Source: Archilochus colubris
Lineage: Eukaryota > Chordata > Aves > Apodiformes > Trochilidae
Direction of reading: 5' to 3'
Length of the DNA stretch: 64,000 bases
NCBI GenBank assembly: GCA_023079485.1
Contig: CM041092.1
Location: forward strand, 4,340,627-4,404,626
Below are positions 26,461 through 37,700 of this stretch, piece after piece. Position 1 is the stretch's first letter. Each line of letters opens with the position of its first letter. The position numbers were made by a program, and so were the translations under genes. The notes beneath the pieces are model-generated. The model was not told the DNA's origin, searched no databases, and was given only the letters and a program-made list of their open reading frames with translations.

Positions 26461-28920
26461 GATTTAAAATCCAGTACAGCAAAAGAGCAACCAGAACAAC
26501 CACTTCTGTCCCTCAGATACTGATAAAAGAAGTGTTAATGAAATTAAGATTCATTAAGACCACTGTTTGGAGCAGACCAAACTTTTATGGGAAGGTTTCA
26601 GAAGCAGGTAACACCAATGCTTCCAGGCCTTGACCAAGCTCACAGGTTCCCATATTCACCTATATGAAAGATTTGTGCTTTTCTGAGCAAGCTGGAGGCA
26701 CCAGGGCCCTTCAGCCTACCCTGGGACTAAGAGGACATTACAGCAAATATATTGATAGAGAAAAAAATTGTTGGAAGCCACCAAAGGGTGGGAGAAGGAA
26801 CAGTTTTGTGCAGGCTGTGTAACCAGGTAAAGAAATCTGCAGTTGGGTTTGAAATAGCACTTGAATTGCCATGGAAGATAAGCAGTAAAAAGCTAGGCCA
26901 AAATTTTATCCCACCTGTTTTCCTCAGGACTAATGCTATCAACAAATGAAACCAGGAAAACAAGAAAAGCATCTTGACATAGGTGCTATCCCCCAGTAAC
27001 TCCTTCTGTCTTAGCACTGCATATGGAAGTCTTAGGAGAAAAGTGAAATGTAGAAACTTTATCTAGTGTTCAAGTAATATTTTTTTTTTTTTACTTTAAA
27101 AGACATCAGCCCAAACAACACCTACACCTACAGGATATGGATAGATCCTGTACAACTGCCAGGTTTCAGGTTTCTAATTAAGAAGACACCTAAGCACTAA
27201 CAGACCTCTCCAACATGAAGAGATGAGGTTTGGAAGCATGGAGGCTTTGACAGCACATTAAATGGTTAGCAGCTCACACTGCTTGAGCTGCCACACCACA
27301 GAGGCATCTAAAACAAAGTCCAGAAAAATAGGCAAGTTCCAGAATTGTACATTGTGAGCTTCAAAAAATTCAGCAGACACTCCCTATAACCTGCTAAACC
27401 CATATGACTCAGTAGAAGAAGACCATGAGAAGACAGCAAGTCTGTGGGGCTCATTAGTAGAGAACCAAGCTGAAGTCAGCAAGAAGTACAGTAATTCTCA
27501 CTGGAGCACTAGAGATTATAATGGGTGCTCCATCACCTTGTGTGGGTTCCCACTTTTTAGAGCCTGTCTTGGAGCACATCATTGCAAAGAAGTGATAACT
27601 TTGGTGATGAGAAATAGATCAAGAAATCCACACCAGAGCTGTGTACAGCAGTTTCCATTAAGCTAACACCATGCCAGAGGTTGTGCTGGTGTGCCCCACA
27701 ACATCAGGAGAAGAATCAAAAGGTGTCTCTGTCACCATTTTAATTTCTGGTTCCTGCCTCACTCCAAGTGGGGAGGAACATGCCTGAGAACATGGCCTGA
27801 CACAGACCTTTCCTTTGCTGCCATGATCAGAGGAGTGTCCAAGGAGCCATCCATGTTTGTTCAGAAAAAGATGCAATGTCTCCACTGAGCTGGGGTATCT
27901 CTTGTATGAAAGCAAAAGGAAGTTTCTACAACAATTCTTGCTAAAAAAAAAAAAAAGCAAAGTTTTTTTTTTCTTGTAATTCTATAACAGTTTACAGCAG
28001 GAGCTTTGCAATACAGAGAGTGCTTCAGCTGTTCACTCTGTTTGGAAAAGAAAATGAGCAAATGTATGTTACAGATGTAATTGGATCTAGAGGTAAAGGG
28101 AACAAGAGATGCTGCTTTTAAATGAATTTCCTTTGGACACAAAGAGGTAAGTTGCAGGGAAGGGAGAAAATAGAGAAAAATAACTCTGGAAATTCAAACT
28201 GCTTTACTAAATCTCACAGCTCGGTGGAAAATGTGTTTCAAATGATTCTAAGACATTGCAGCAGTAACATAAAAACCACTACAAACACAGCCCAGGAAGA
28301 GAACATGTTCTTTTTCTAAAATTTCCCTGTCTGTGATGATTTGTGAATGCAGGCAGGACAGCTTTTTTTTGGTTTTGTTTTTTCTTCCCAAAAAAGTACA
28401 GAAAAAATTGAAATGTAATCTTGCAACACTATGCTAAAATCTGTCTCTAATTTATATACACTGTACCAAATGAGCTTCAAGCCACTTGTGATATCTCTCA
28501 ACTCTGACCCATATTTCCACAAGAAAAACAAGTTGCTTCTTAGGATAAGGCTATCAGTTACTTACAGGAGAACCTATCACAAAGTTTTCAACAAATTACA
28601 CATTACCAGGAAAAGAAATCTTCACCAGAGAACAAATCTTGCTAATTCTGGCTCTGCTTTGTGTGGCCCCCAACCAAAGCCTTAGGTTGTGTGATTTGAA
28701 TGTCTTCCTCAACTGCTTTTGCCTTGTAAGGCTGTGAAGGCCAGGAAGCAACATTTGCATATGAACACTGAGAGCATTGCAAAGCCATGTCTTCTGACAG
28801 AAAACTCGGAATGAGATGAGGACTCAGGACTCACAACCTTTTGGTTGGATGGGTCTGAAGCAGAGGAGGAATTAGCCTGGAAAACATGCTGCTATGACAT
28901 CTCCATGGAGCACAGGAAAA

Positions 28921-29400
28921 ACATAAGGATCCTAGAATTTGTCAAGTGGGAAGGGATCCATCATGACCCTCGAGCCCAGCTCCTGTCCCTGTGTAGGGCA
29001 CCCCCAGGATCACACCACGTGCCTGAAAGCATCATCCAAATGTTTCATGAACTCAGGCAGGTTTGGTGCTGTCACCACTGCCCTGGGGACCTTGTTCCAG
29101 TGCTCAGCTGCCCTCTGGGTGAAAAACCTTCTCCTGATACCTAACCTAAACCTTTCCTGATTCATCTTCCTGCCATGTCCCTAAGTCCTGTCTCAGGTCA
29201 CACGAGTGAAGAAACTTGTGCCAGTCCCATCTCTTCCCCTTGTGAAACTGTAATGAGGTCACCCCTCAAGAGTCCTTTTCTCCAAACTGAATAATCCAGG
29301 TGACCTCCTAAGTCATCCCTTCCAGACCCCTCACCATCCTTGTTGCTCTCCTCTGGATGCTCAACAGCTTGATGTCTTCACAGCTGCATGAGGAGCAGTG
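28921..29400 (-). mobile_element. CR1 LINE fragment, about 480 bp, antisense
   Basis: Read on the plus strand, this is the reverse complement of a CR1 3' region. It begins near CCTAGAATTTGTCAAGTGGG, runs through GGACCTTGTTCCAGTGCTCA, CTGGGTGAAAAACCTTCTCC and CTAACCTAAACCTTTCC, and ends near CTCTCCTCTGGATGCTCAAC. It is the longest transposon remnant in the window. It is 5'-truncated and carries no usable coding frame. Confidence 0.9.
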
Positions 29401-30129
29401 TCCAAAGACAAACCAAGGAGAGTTTTCTGTACAATGCCCCTTATGCCTCCCCATGTCCTATTCATTAACACCACTGATCAATGATAGAATATTATTGATA
29501 AATAACCAAATTTTATGAATAAAACTGATGATTAAGCAAACTCCTGCAGAGCAGGAGATTGTTCTATTGATGTCTTCAGTCTCTAATTATACCGAGTATC
29601 ATACTCACCCCTCAACAACTCTTACAGGAACTGCTGCTACTCATCACCTCCCTCGTGGACACCAGCAGTGCAGCCAGTTGATCAAGCAGTGCTTAATTGC
29701 ACCTGACAAATGCAAACACTGGGAAACATGGTCTAATCTCACTTCCCAGTCTATGCCACAAGCCTTTTCTACCTTTTGGGGGACAACTAGAATGGCTATA
29801 AGAGCTATGAGTAGCGATCAGTGGGATACTGGAGAGGGTCAAATACAGTTGTCCTCACACAGGATGCAGGAGAATCTCGCATAGGATGCAGGAGATTTGC
29901 TAGGTCCTGAATACCAATTTTGCCTTGAAAAGGTTGTTTCACACCAGTACCTTTTACATAGTCATCTGTGTCTTTCAAACACACAAACACCAACAGAAAC
30001 AAAAACCATTGTGTACTTAATATCATCTCCCTTGAGCTCATACAAAATGCATGCAAGTATGATTCTTTTTCTCAAAATTTTAACAACAGGTCTCGTAAAG
30101 TGCATTAAGATGAATTTAAGGCTCCTTAC

Positions 30130-30290
30130 CTACAGCCTCAGATGTCTTCGTCTCATCTCAAACTCCCAGCAGCAAGCAACAGTTTTAACTATTTCAAAAA
30201 ACGGAAAACATCTGGGTCACGTGTCTCTAGACAGCATTTGGTTTTATCACAGCTCATAAAGACAGAAAGAAATCAGGAAAAAAAAAAACA
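30130..30290 (-). other. ARHGAP15: Candidate noncoding first exon of ARHGAP15
   Basis: Known: in human, transcription of ARHGAP15 starts between KYNU and the first coding exon, and the gene is blood-cell specific with a noncoding first exon. Seen: on the minus strand a strong splice donor, CTGTAG|GTAAGGA, lies at 30130/30129. The bases upstream to about 30290 are unique sequence. An ETS/RUNX-like element lies just beyond, at 30301-30314. Inferred: this is the 5' UTR exon that joins the acceptor at 12750. The transcription start cannot be read from the sequence, and other donors in this region could serve instead. Confidence 0.3.
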
Positions 30291-30300
30291 AGAGTAAAAT

Positions 30301-30314
30301 AAAACCACTTCCTG
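30301..30314 (-). promoter_or_regulatory. ETS/RUNX-like element upstream of candidate ARHGAP15 first exon
   Basis: The minus strand reads CAGGAAGTGGTTTT, a good ETS core (GGAAGT) overlapping a RUNX-like GTGGTTT. Such composite sites are typical of TATA-less promoters in lymphoid and myeloid cells. It lies 10-170 bases upstream of the proposed first exon. Single motifs of this length also occur by chance. Confidence 0.3.
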
Positions 30315-30696
30315 CACCAGAAGAAGTTCACCATCTTGCCAGTGAGTGACTTACACTCAAAGTTTAGTGCAAAACTCTTCCAGATTGGATAAAACGCCAA
30401 ATTTTTAAGTATGAAAGAAGCTCTGCTGTTGAAATTACAACAACCAAGCAGGGTTAGTTTTTGCAGAAGGTAAACATGAGGTTTAAAGGCCAGTGCTGAA
30501 AGGAATTACGATTCTAAGCCTCAAGACCACTTCCCTTTTCTTACCCTCAATGAAACCCTTTGAGTACTGAAATAAATAGCCTGCAACAAATCTGCTTTTT
30601 GCTATTTTAAATGTAGCTTTAGCAAACGTGACACTTACCATACTGTGACTTTGGATCTGTGAAATAGGAAATTTTAGCCAATCAGAGAGCGTGCTG

Positions 30697-30855
30697 CTCA
30701 AAAAAAAAACAGCCAACAAAACCTGCCAAATAACAACAACAATGACAACAACCACCTAAAAAACCAACCACCAAACAAAAAAGAAAAAAACAAACCCAAA
30801 AAAAAACCCCAACCAAAGCCAAGAAAACCCAAAATTAAAAAGAACCACAAAACTT
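30697..30855. repeat. A/C-rich low-complexity tract
   Basis: About 160 bases made almost only of A and C on the plus strand, with CAACAA, CCAAC and poly(A) stretches. It produces an artificial Trp/Leu/Phe-rich frame on the minus strand. Confidence 0.85.
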
Positions 30856-31372
30856 GTATTATTGCCTGGTGAAGTTTGCCAAGATAAACACTTCTGATTC
30901 TTTGATTTTCTGTTTTAAGACTTCTCCAGGAGGGAGCCCTTGGAGAAGCACAGGCACACACAGCTTCTGCCCCCTTCTCTTCCCACAGCACCAAAATGGT
31001 CCCTGAAACTCCAGAAAACCTCTTCCTTGCATGTGTCTTCCCCAGTGGCCTTTTTTTCCCCAGCAAGAATCAATGATATCTTTCTGGTATTTCTTACTCA
31101 ACTTACAAAACAGGGGCTCATGTGCCCAGTGGGGTTCCCTCGCAGGACAGTGCAGTTGTGTGGTGTAAGGACCTCCAGAGTGCTGATCAGGCTGCAGAGC
31201 CCTCTGGTGATGCTTTGGCAGGACATGGGGATTATGTTTTATTTTTGGTTTCCAACAATAAACCAAAGAGCTGCCATATGACCTGAGGAAATGAAGTTTC
31301 AGGATTTGTTTCACCAATGGTGGAGTAAAATGAACCCTGTTGACAGCAGCTGCTGTTGGAGCTCCTCAAGAA

Positions 31373-31465
31373 CCATAGAATGGTTTGGGTTGGAAAGGAC
31401 CCTAATGATAATCTAGTTCCAAACCCCCTGGAATGGGAAGAGGCTCCTCCCAGTAGACCAGAAGA
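31373..31465 (-). mobile_element. CR1 LINE 3' tail, antisense
   Basis: The plus strand reads CCATAGAATGGTTTGGGTTG, then GAAAGGACCCTAATGATAATC and TAGTTCCAAACCCCCTG, which is the reverse complement of the CR1 3' terminus. The match fades after about 31465. It is a short, 5'-truncated copy in minus orientation. Confidence 0.9.
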
Positions 31466-31751
31466 TTCACTCCATCTGTGCAGGTGTCCAGCAAGCCATT
31501 CACTGGGTGCACTGAAGGAGAATCCATGGAAAAGAGCAGTCAGGAAAGAAGGGCTGGGGCTCAGGATGAAGTAGAGCTTAGGAAGATCCAGGAAGGGCTC
31601 ATGACAAATTTTGTGAGGCTGCAAAGAAAAGAGCAATTTGCAGGCAGAGCATTTTCTATGGCAGCAAAACTGGTGCAAGAAAGTTCTGTAGAGAACAATT
31701 TGCATGTATCATGCACTTTCTGAAGCACACGAGAAGCAAGGCCTTCAGGGA

Positions 31752-31790
31752 CTGGTATTATTCTTCTGGTATTATCCAGAAGAATACCAG
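31752..31790. repeat. 39-base inverted repeat (hairpin)
   Basis: The arms CTGGTATTATTCTTCTGG and CCAGAAGAATACCAG are reverse complements apart from three extra bases in the left arm, around a six-base loop. The DNA or RNA could fold into a stable hairpin. No function is evident. Confidence 0.8.
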
Positions 31791-34700
31791 GAAGAAAAAG
31801 GGGGAACAGAGAGTCACTATAGGAATGACAGGGCTATCAGGCTACAGAGTGACCCTTACACCACTATTATTGATTTTTAATAACTTCTACAACCCCCATT
31901 TCAGGGCCAAAGATCCAATTATTCTAAAGGCTGTACAAAGCCAGAACTAGGACTGTCCTTGCAACCAAACATTGATGATGTCTGCCAAGAGGTAACACAC
32001 ATGCAGACAGGAGAGGGAGCTGAACAGTGTGAGAGCCACTCCACCACTCTAGACTAAAACAACATTCCTTTGCAGGCACTGCATTTTAGGGATGTTTTTT
32101 TAAAGATGGACTTTTGGATCAAACAAGTGGGTGCTGAGTATGAAAGGTGATGAGGCTTTTGTCCCAGGTGTGAGGAGATGAGAAAGCAAAACTGTGCTTT
32201 TCTTTAAATTAAAACCTGGTAGTGCTTGAAGAACATGCAACAGCACTGATTCATTGCTACCTCTTTTAAAAACAGTATGTTTTTCAATACTTTTGCATTA
32301 GGGATTAATTTTAAGGAATCACTAATGGAAAAATCTATTGTAACCACATAGATCTTGAGATACTTCTCAAATAAAACCATCAAAAGCATTTTACAATTAG
32401 AAACTATCACTGAGCAGTGTGGACAAAAGAACTTGACAGCTAAAACGTGAAGAAACCATCAGCAAACCTGTAAAATACCACAACAAAACTGGTTATCTTG
32501 TCCAAAGCCTAGATTACCAGGGATGTTTTCTGTAAAAATATCTTTCCCTGCACACCTAATGTTTCAAGGCAAGTTGCACACTCTGTTTGATTTCCTTTGC
32601 ATACATTTGACAGTATGTCAGCAGTGACAAAATTCTATAAAAGGATGGCAGCTTTGCATACAGCTTAAACTTATGCAGTACAAGCTTCTTATGGGATCTC
32701 TGGAAGGCTGAAAATACTTTATATCTGGGAAAAATGAGTAAAAAAAAAAAAAAAAGTAAAACTAAACAAGAATCAGGAACTGCACAGACATCACCTGGTC
32801 AAGAGGTTGGGCTCTGCATGGTTGCTGTGCAAGTAAAAGATGGAGCATCATTTCTGAAGCTCTGATTTCTTGTCCCCATTTCAGTGACTCATCAGAGCCT
32901 GTGAGACATGTCATCAAGCTGGTGAACATCCAGTTTTCCATGGAGCACAGAGCATAAAGGCTAAACCAGTAGCTTTAAAAATCACTGTTGACTGAGGATG
33001 CTGAAGGCTGAGCAGCTGTTACCAAAGCAGTTCTAATAAATTCAAGAAGTATCACAAGTTTCATCAGATGCTCCAGCAGTGATCCTAAGACTTGTTCTGG
33101 ACCAGTAGTCTCCTGAGGGGGGAAAAAACTTGATTTTTCAATCTTTATTCTCTGTTGGGATGACTGACAGACAGCTCATAGTATGGTTTGGATGGCAGAC
33201 ACCCATTGGCAAATCTAACTCAGTGGGTAAATTAAGCCATAACAGATAATAGAGACCTGGACAATAATAGCCATAATAGACAATACAATGGCTGGTTCCA
33301 GAAGAGAATAATTTGTTATTAACAAAAATGGATAAAGTTCCAAAACTTTGCAACTTATTGGGGGTGAAATAAAAAGCCAAAAATCCTAGAAAAGGAGTAG
33401 ATCATGTGATAATGAAAAAATAATGTATTATTTCCCACATTCTACACCAGAGAAATTACATTTTTTCCTATTTGTAGTACGTTTTAAAATATTTAAAAAG
33501 GAGAACAAAGAATTATGTGCATATGAACAGTAAATCATGTTCTTGCTTACACAAATTATTTGCTCAGCAAGCTCATGTCCATTCAGTACCTATTATTCTT
33601 TTGCTATAAGGGCTTTGAATATTTAACCCCTGTAAAAACATTTCCAGGAGCACAATATTAGATATGGAGAAGGCCGTGGGCATGGCCATGTAGCAGCTCC
33701 AATACTTTATAGACCAAGTTAAGAGCAGTCCCAATCCTACCTGCTTGGGCACTAAATGCTTATTATGTAGGAGATTGTATGGAAATGTCAAAGTAAAAAT
33801 ACAGTAATGGTTAAATTCACACAGCCCTCTCAACCATAACATGCCTTACAACCATTCTGGTTTCATCTTCCAAGATCTTTTACTCTGAGCTGTTTTTTCC
33901 TCTAAATATTTTTTTTTTTTTTTTTTGTAATTGTCACAGGTGGTAGAAAATAGATCCTTAGAGCTTCTCCAGCAGTTTAATGCTGGCTATATGGAAGGAA
34001 CATATGTGCTGTGACTTTAGGTCTAAAACCCACAGCATCCAAATGTTAAGAGACAAATGGTCTTGCATTAAAACATCTCTTAATAGCTGAGCTGCTCAAG
34101 TTTTGATACCAGATACCCTTTACAAAGCAACAGAGGAGTTTAGGATGGACTTCTCTGGCCATTTACCACCTAAAAAAAGATTATTTTGCCTTATAATGAG
34201 GTTTGGATTTAGAAATATTCATAGCTAAGAAAATAATATAGTTCTTTATTTTGACATTCATTATTTTTCCAGCCTATATAATGTATTTTTTCACTGTTTT
34301 TTAAAAAAATATAGAACACTGAAGTTAATGAAAACTACTAGGTAAGAAAGTTCTGCATAGATCAGAGGTAGTTCTTTTCTCTCCCTTTCCCAGGTGTTTT
34401 AGGGATCTTGACACAAGGCCAGCATTGCCAGAGCTATTTTAGTATCTCTGAAAAGCCATTCCAACCCATTGTATAACTATACTAAAAAAGAGACAAAACC
34501 CCAGCATATGTTGATGCATTATGTAAAGACTTTCCTTGACAGGATTTAGTTACAAGCAAGCTTTAAATGCAGTGTAAATGCATTTTCTGGAGTGTTAGGC
34601 CTCCAAGAGCTAAAAGTGCTACAATACCCAACTGCCAAAAAGGTGGTTTTACAGCACCAAGAATGGACCTTAAAAAGACAAATGAGTCATGCACTTTGGG

Positions 34701-37700
34701 TGACAATATCTTAATCCCCACACCCATCATCAAGTCAGAGTCCCAAAGTGGTGCTAGTAAAAATCTCTTCGAAATCCTGCTCTTCTCTCTGGTGTTCACC
34801 ATTGGCTTCACGTATGACCCCAGCTCTCCATGCCAATAGTTTGTTGACTGGAGGTCTTCCAAAAGACTGTTTCTGTTGTCACAGGAAAGGAAGAATACTG
34901 ATATTCTAATGCTGCTACACTGGGAAATTGTGCCAGAAGGAAAAAGTCAATTAAAACAAGAGGAAATCAAATGCAGCAACGCCAAACCTGCAGACAGGTG
35001 ATTGCCTTCCCTCATGTCCAGAAGCTGTCAAGGTAGACTATGCTGACTGACATGGAAATAAAAATAAGAGTGTCTCAAAGACTTGAAGTAATTAGTTGAA
35101 TGAAATAATTCACTATGTCAGCTTCAAACACCTCCTCTGATTTTATTTGCCCATATAATAAAGGATACTTCTAGGTTTTGTGCATAGCTGTACCCCCATT
35201 GTCCTTCTCCCAAGTTCCCTCCTTCTAAAAAGAAATTGCTATTGCACATTCCCAGAGGATCTGAGAGATGTCATGAAATCTTATTGGCAACTGGTGAATG
35301 CAGGGTTCTAGATTTGGTGGAGGAAAAAACAAACAACAAAATAACAAAAAGAAATTCACCCACCAGTGCAACTAATAGGCATCAGATTGTGTGTTAGGTA
35401 TGTTTGCTCCTGGCACTTCTTGGAAGACTTCTTCACAAGCAGTCACCTACAGAAAATAAGAAAGTCTTTACTCAGACCACTCTGATATAGCCACACAAAT
35501 AGATTGAATTCAGCTTGTTTCAAAATTTAAAAAATATAAAAATATAAAACTGATGGCCCTCATTCTGGAGCTTTTGATATTGTTCCAGTTTTTTCAGTTC
35601 CTCTTAATCTCCATAGTCTGTGGTCTCTGAAGACATATACTTCCTTTTCCTTTGTTTCTCAAGACCACTGTGTCCTCCTCTTTCCTCTGCTTCATATTTG
35701 CAATCTTATTTTTTTTTATGTGCCCCTTTTTATTCTGCATATGCCATTTGTTCTGTACCTCTGCTACAGCCTCATGGTGTTTACAAACTCAGTTAATTAA
35801 ATCCTCTTTAATCCTCCACCCCCTCACCTGTCTTCACCTTTATTTCAAGCTGCAGTTTTCATGACCCTTCTAGTTCTTCTGAACATAAAAAGTGTTGGAC
35901 ATTAGGCTTAATTGGGAAAAATATTCTCTGTGAGACTTTTTAATCCTGGTTTACTCTTCCCTTGGAATAGAGTCTGCAAAATCAACTTGCACCCATCAGT
36001 TGTTTCTTCCCAGAGCCAAGAGTTCTTTTTTAATAAACTTTTACAGCAAGTGTGATGGAGCCACCAGCCCTTCTTCCCCTCATGCAAAAAATGCATCTTC
36101 CTTCAAATGCATCGACCTTTTTCCCCTCCAAATCAAAAATTGGACCTCAATGAAAAAAAAAAATGTGAGCATTATAACTCTGCAGTGTATGGCACTACAG
36201 TAGACACTGAATGCAAAGCAGCTGTTCCTGACGGATTTGGCATATAAGAGAGCTAACGTCATGTTACACAAATCATTATGTTCATTATATTAAATTAATA
36301 GATTAAAATTAGACAGCCATGTTTATTTTTAAGACTGTTTTACCCACAGATTCCTTTATCTTTATATTATAAGGAGCTTTTTCTCCTCAGGATTCTGTCA
36401 GAGAAAACATAAATGCCCACATCACTAGGAGCCCCTAAACTCATGGCTGTTGAGCCTCTTCCAATATAAGCATCTGATGGAAAGGTTCTTTAGGGAAATA
36501 GAAAATTACATAATTTTTTTTCCTGATCTTTTGAAGAGTGAATTATTTTCTCCCATCCTGCAAGAACAGATTCTGGACTAATTTTTCCTACTAAAGTCTT
36601 TAAAGTTGAAAATTCATCAAACATCTTGTCCTCAGAGACAATGTCATCCAATTTCAAAGGATCTGTAGCCCTGCAAAACTGATGTCTTATTTCAGAGCTA
36701 ATGCCTTTGTTTTCATTGACTGTTTGATTTCATCAAATTAAAGCACTTCTTACACTTTCTATAAATGTAAAGGGAAAAAAAATTAAAAATAGAAGACAGT
36801 ACCAAACCTTGATTCTCTGAAGAAGAGCAGACATTTATACACATACAGAGTTCCACATATTTCACCTACATTCAATTCATATGTTTTCCTGTCTAATACT
36901 TTTTCCAGGACAGATATATGTTTTTTTCATATGTTTTTGAAGATAATTTGAATTGAAAATAGTAGTCTTTCAAAGCATTTTTTTAATGAATATCGTAATA
37001 ATTAAGAGCATGCTTTTCATAACTAAATATAAAAAGAATTTTTTTTTCAAATAAATTCTGGATTTGATTACTGATGGGGGAACTTCATGATCCTTTTTTG
37101 TTTTCAATATTCATTCAGAAAAATGTCAAGATAACAGGCTTTAGCATGCAATTTTGGTGATTCATGCTTTTCTGGTGTTTTATCACTTCAGTTTTAATAT
37201 CGAGTTAAAGTAAAAAACTTTGAATAAAATAAGAACACTCATTAAAATGAAGCAGTCATATGTTACATCCATACTTCCACAGAATTTAGGACCTTCCAGA
37301 AATTTATCCCTAACATTATCCATCATCCACATCTGATACAGAGCAAGAGGCTACAATTTATTAGTTAATTTCAGAAGCTGTAATTTCTTCCCAAAATAGA
37401 GTGTACTTGATACTCCTACTTTTGTTCAGAAGTTTACCTTGTCTGACTCCAGCTCTTTCAACAACAGATGAAACTTAGATGCTGTAAAGAGGTTTACAAA
37501 TTGATTAATCTGCCACTGAACTGTGTGCTAAGTAGAAGTCATAAACAATGATAAGGAATGGGATTTTAACATCAATTTAAAAATCAAGTTGTCTTTTTTT
37601 TTTAATATACCACTATGCCTGATTCATGCCATTTTGTTAATAAGCCATTTTTTTGCACAATTGCATATTAAAGAGGATCTGATCTAGGAAAGCAGGAAGC

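Larger units (their letters stand above)
12751..30129 (-). other. ARHGAP15: Probable ARHGAP15 intron 1
   Basis: This stretch is upstream, on the minus strand, of the first coding exon. If the candidate first exon at about 30130 is right, all of it is intron 1. If not, part of it is intergenic. It contains three CR1 fragments, an LTR-like repeat, a decayed coding-like segment and simple repeats, each listed separately. I saw no other convincing exon. Long frames here, such as the 196-codon frame at 23133-23723, have no recognised homology. Confidence 0.55.

Noticed and set aside
28845..29144. Plus-strand frame of 99 codons
   Set aside because: It is made of antisense CR1 sequence.
30698..31317. 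Overlapping 122- and 152-codon minus-strand frames
   Set aside because: One is driven by the A/C-rich tract and reads as Leu/Phe/Trp repeats. The other shows no domain or conserved motif.
31232..31705. 157-codon minus-strand frame
   Set aside because: It runs through the CR1 tail at 31373-31465 and has no family likeness.
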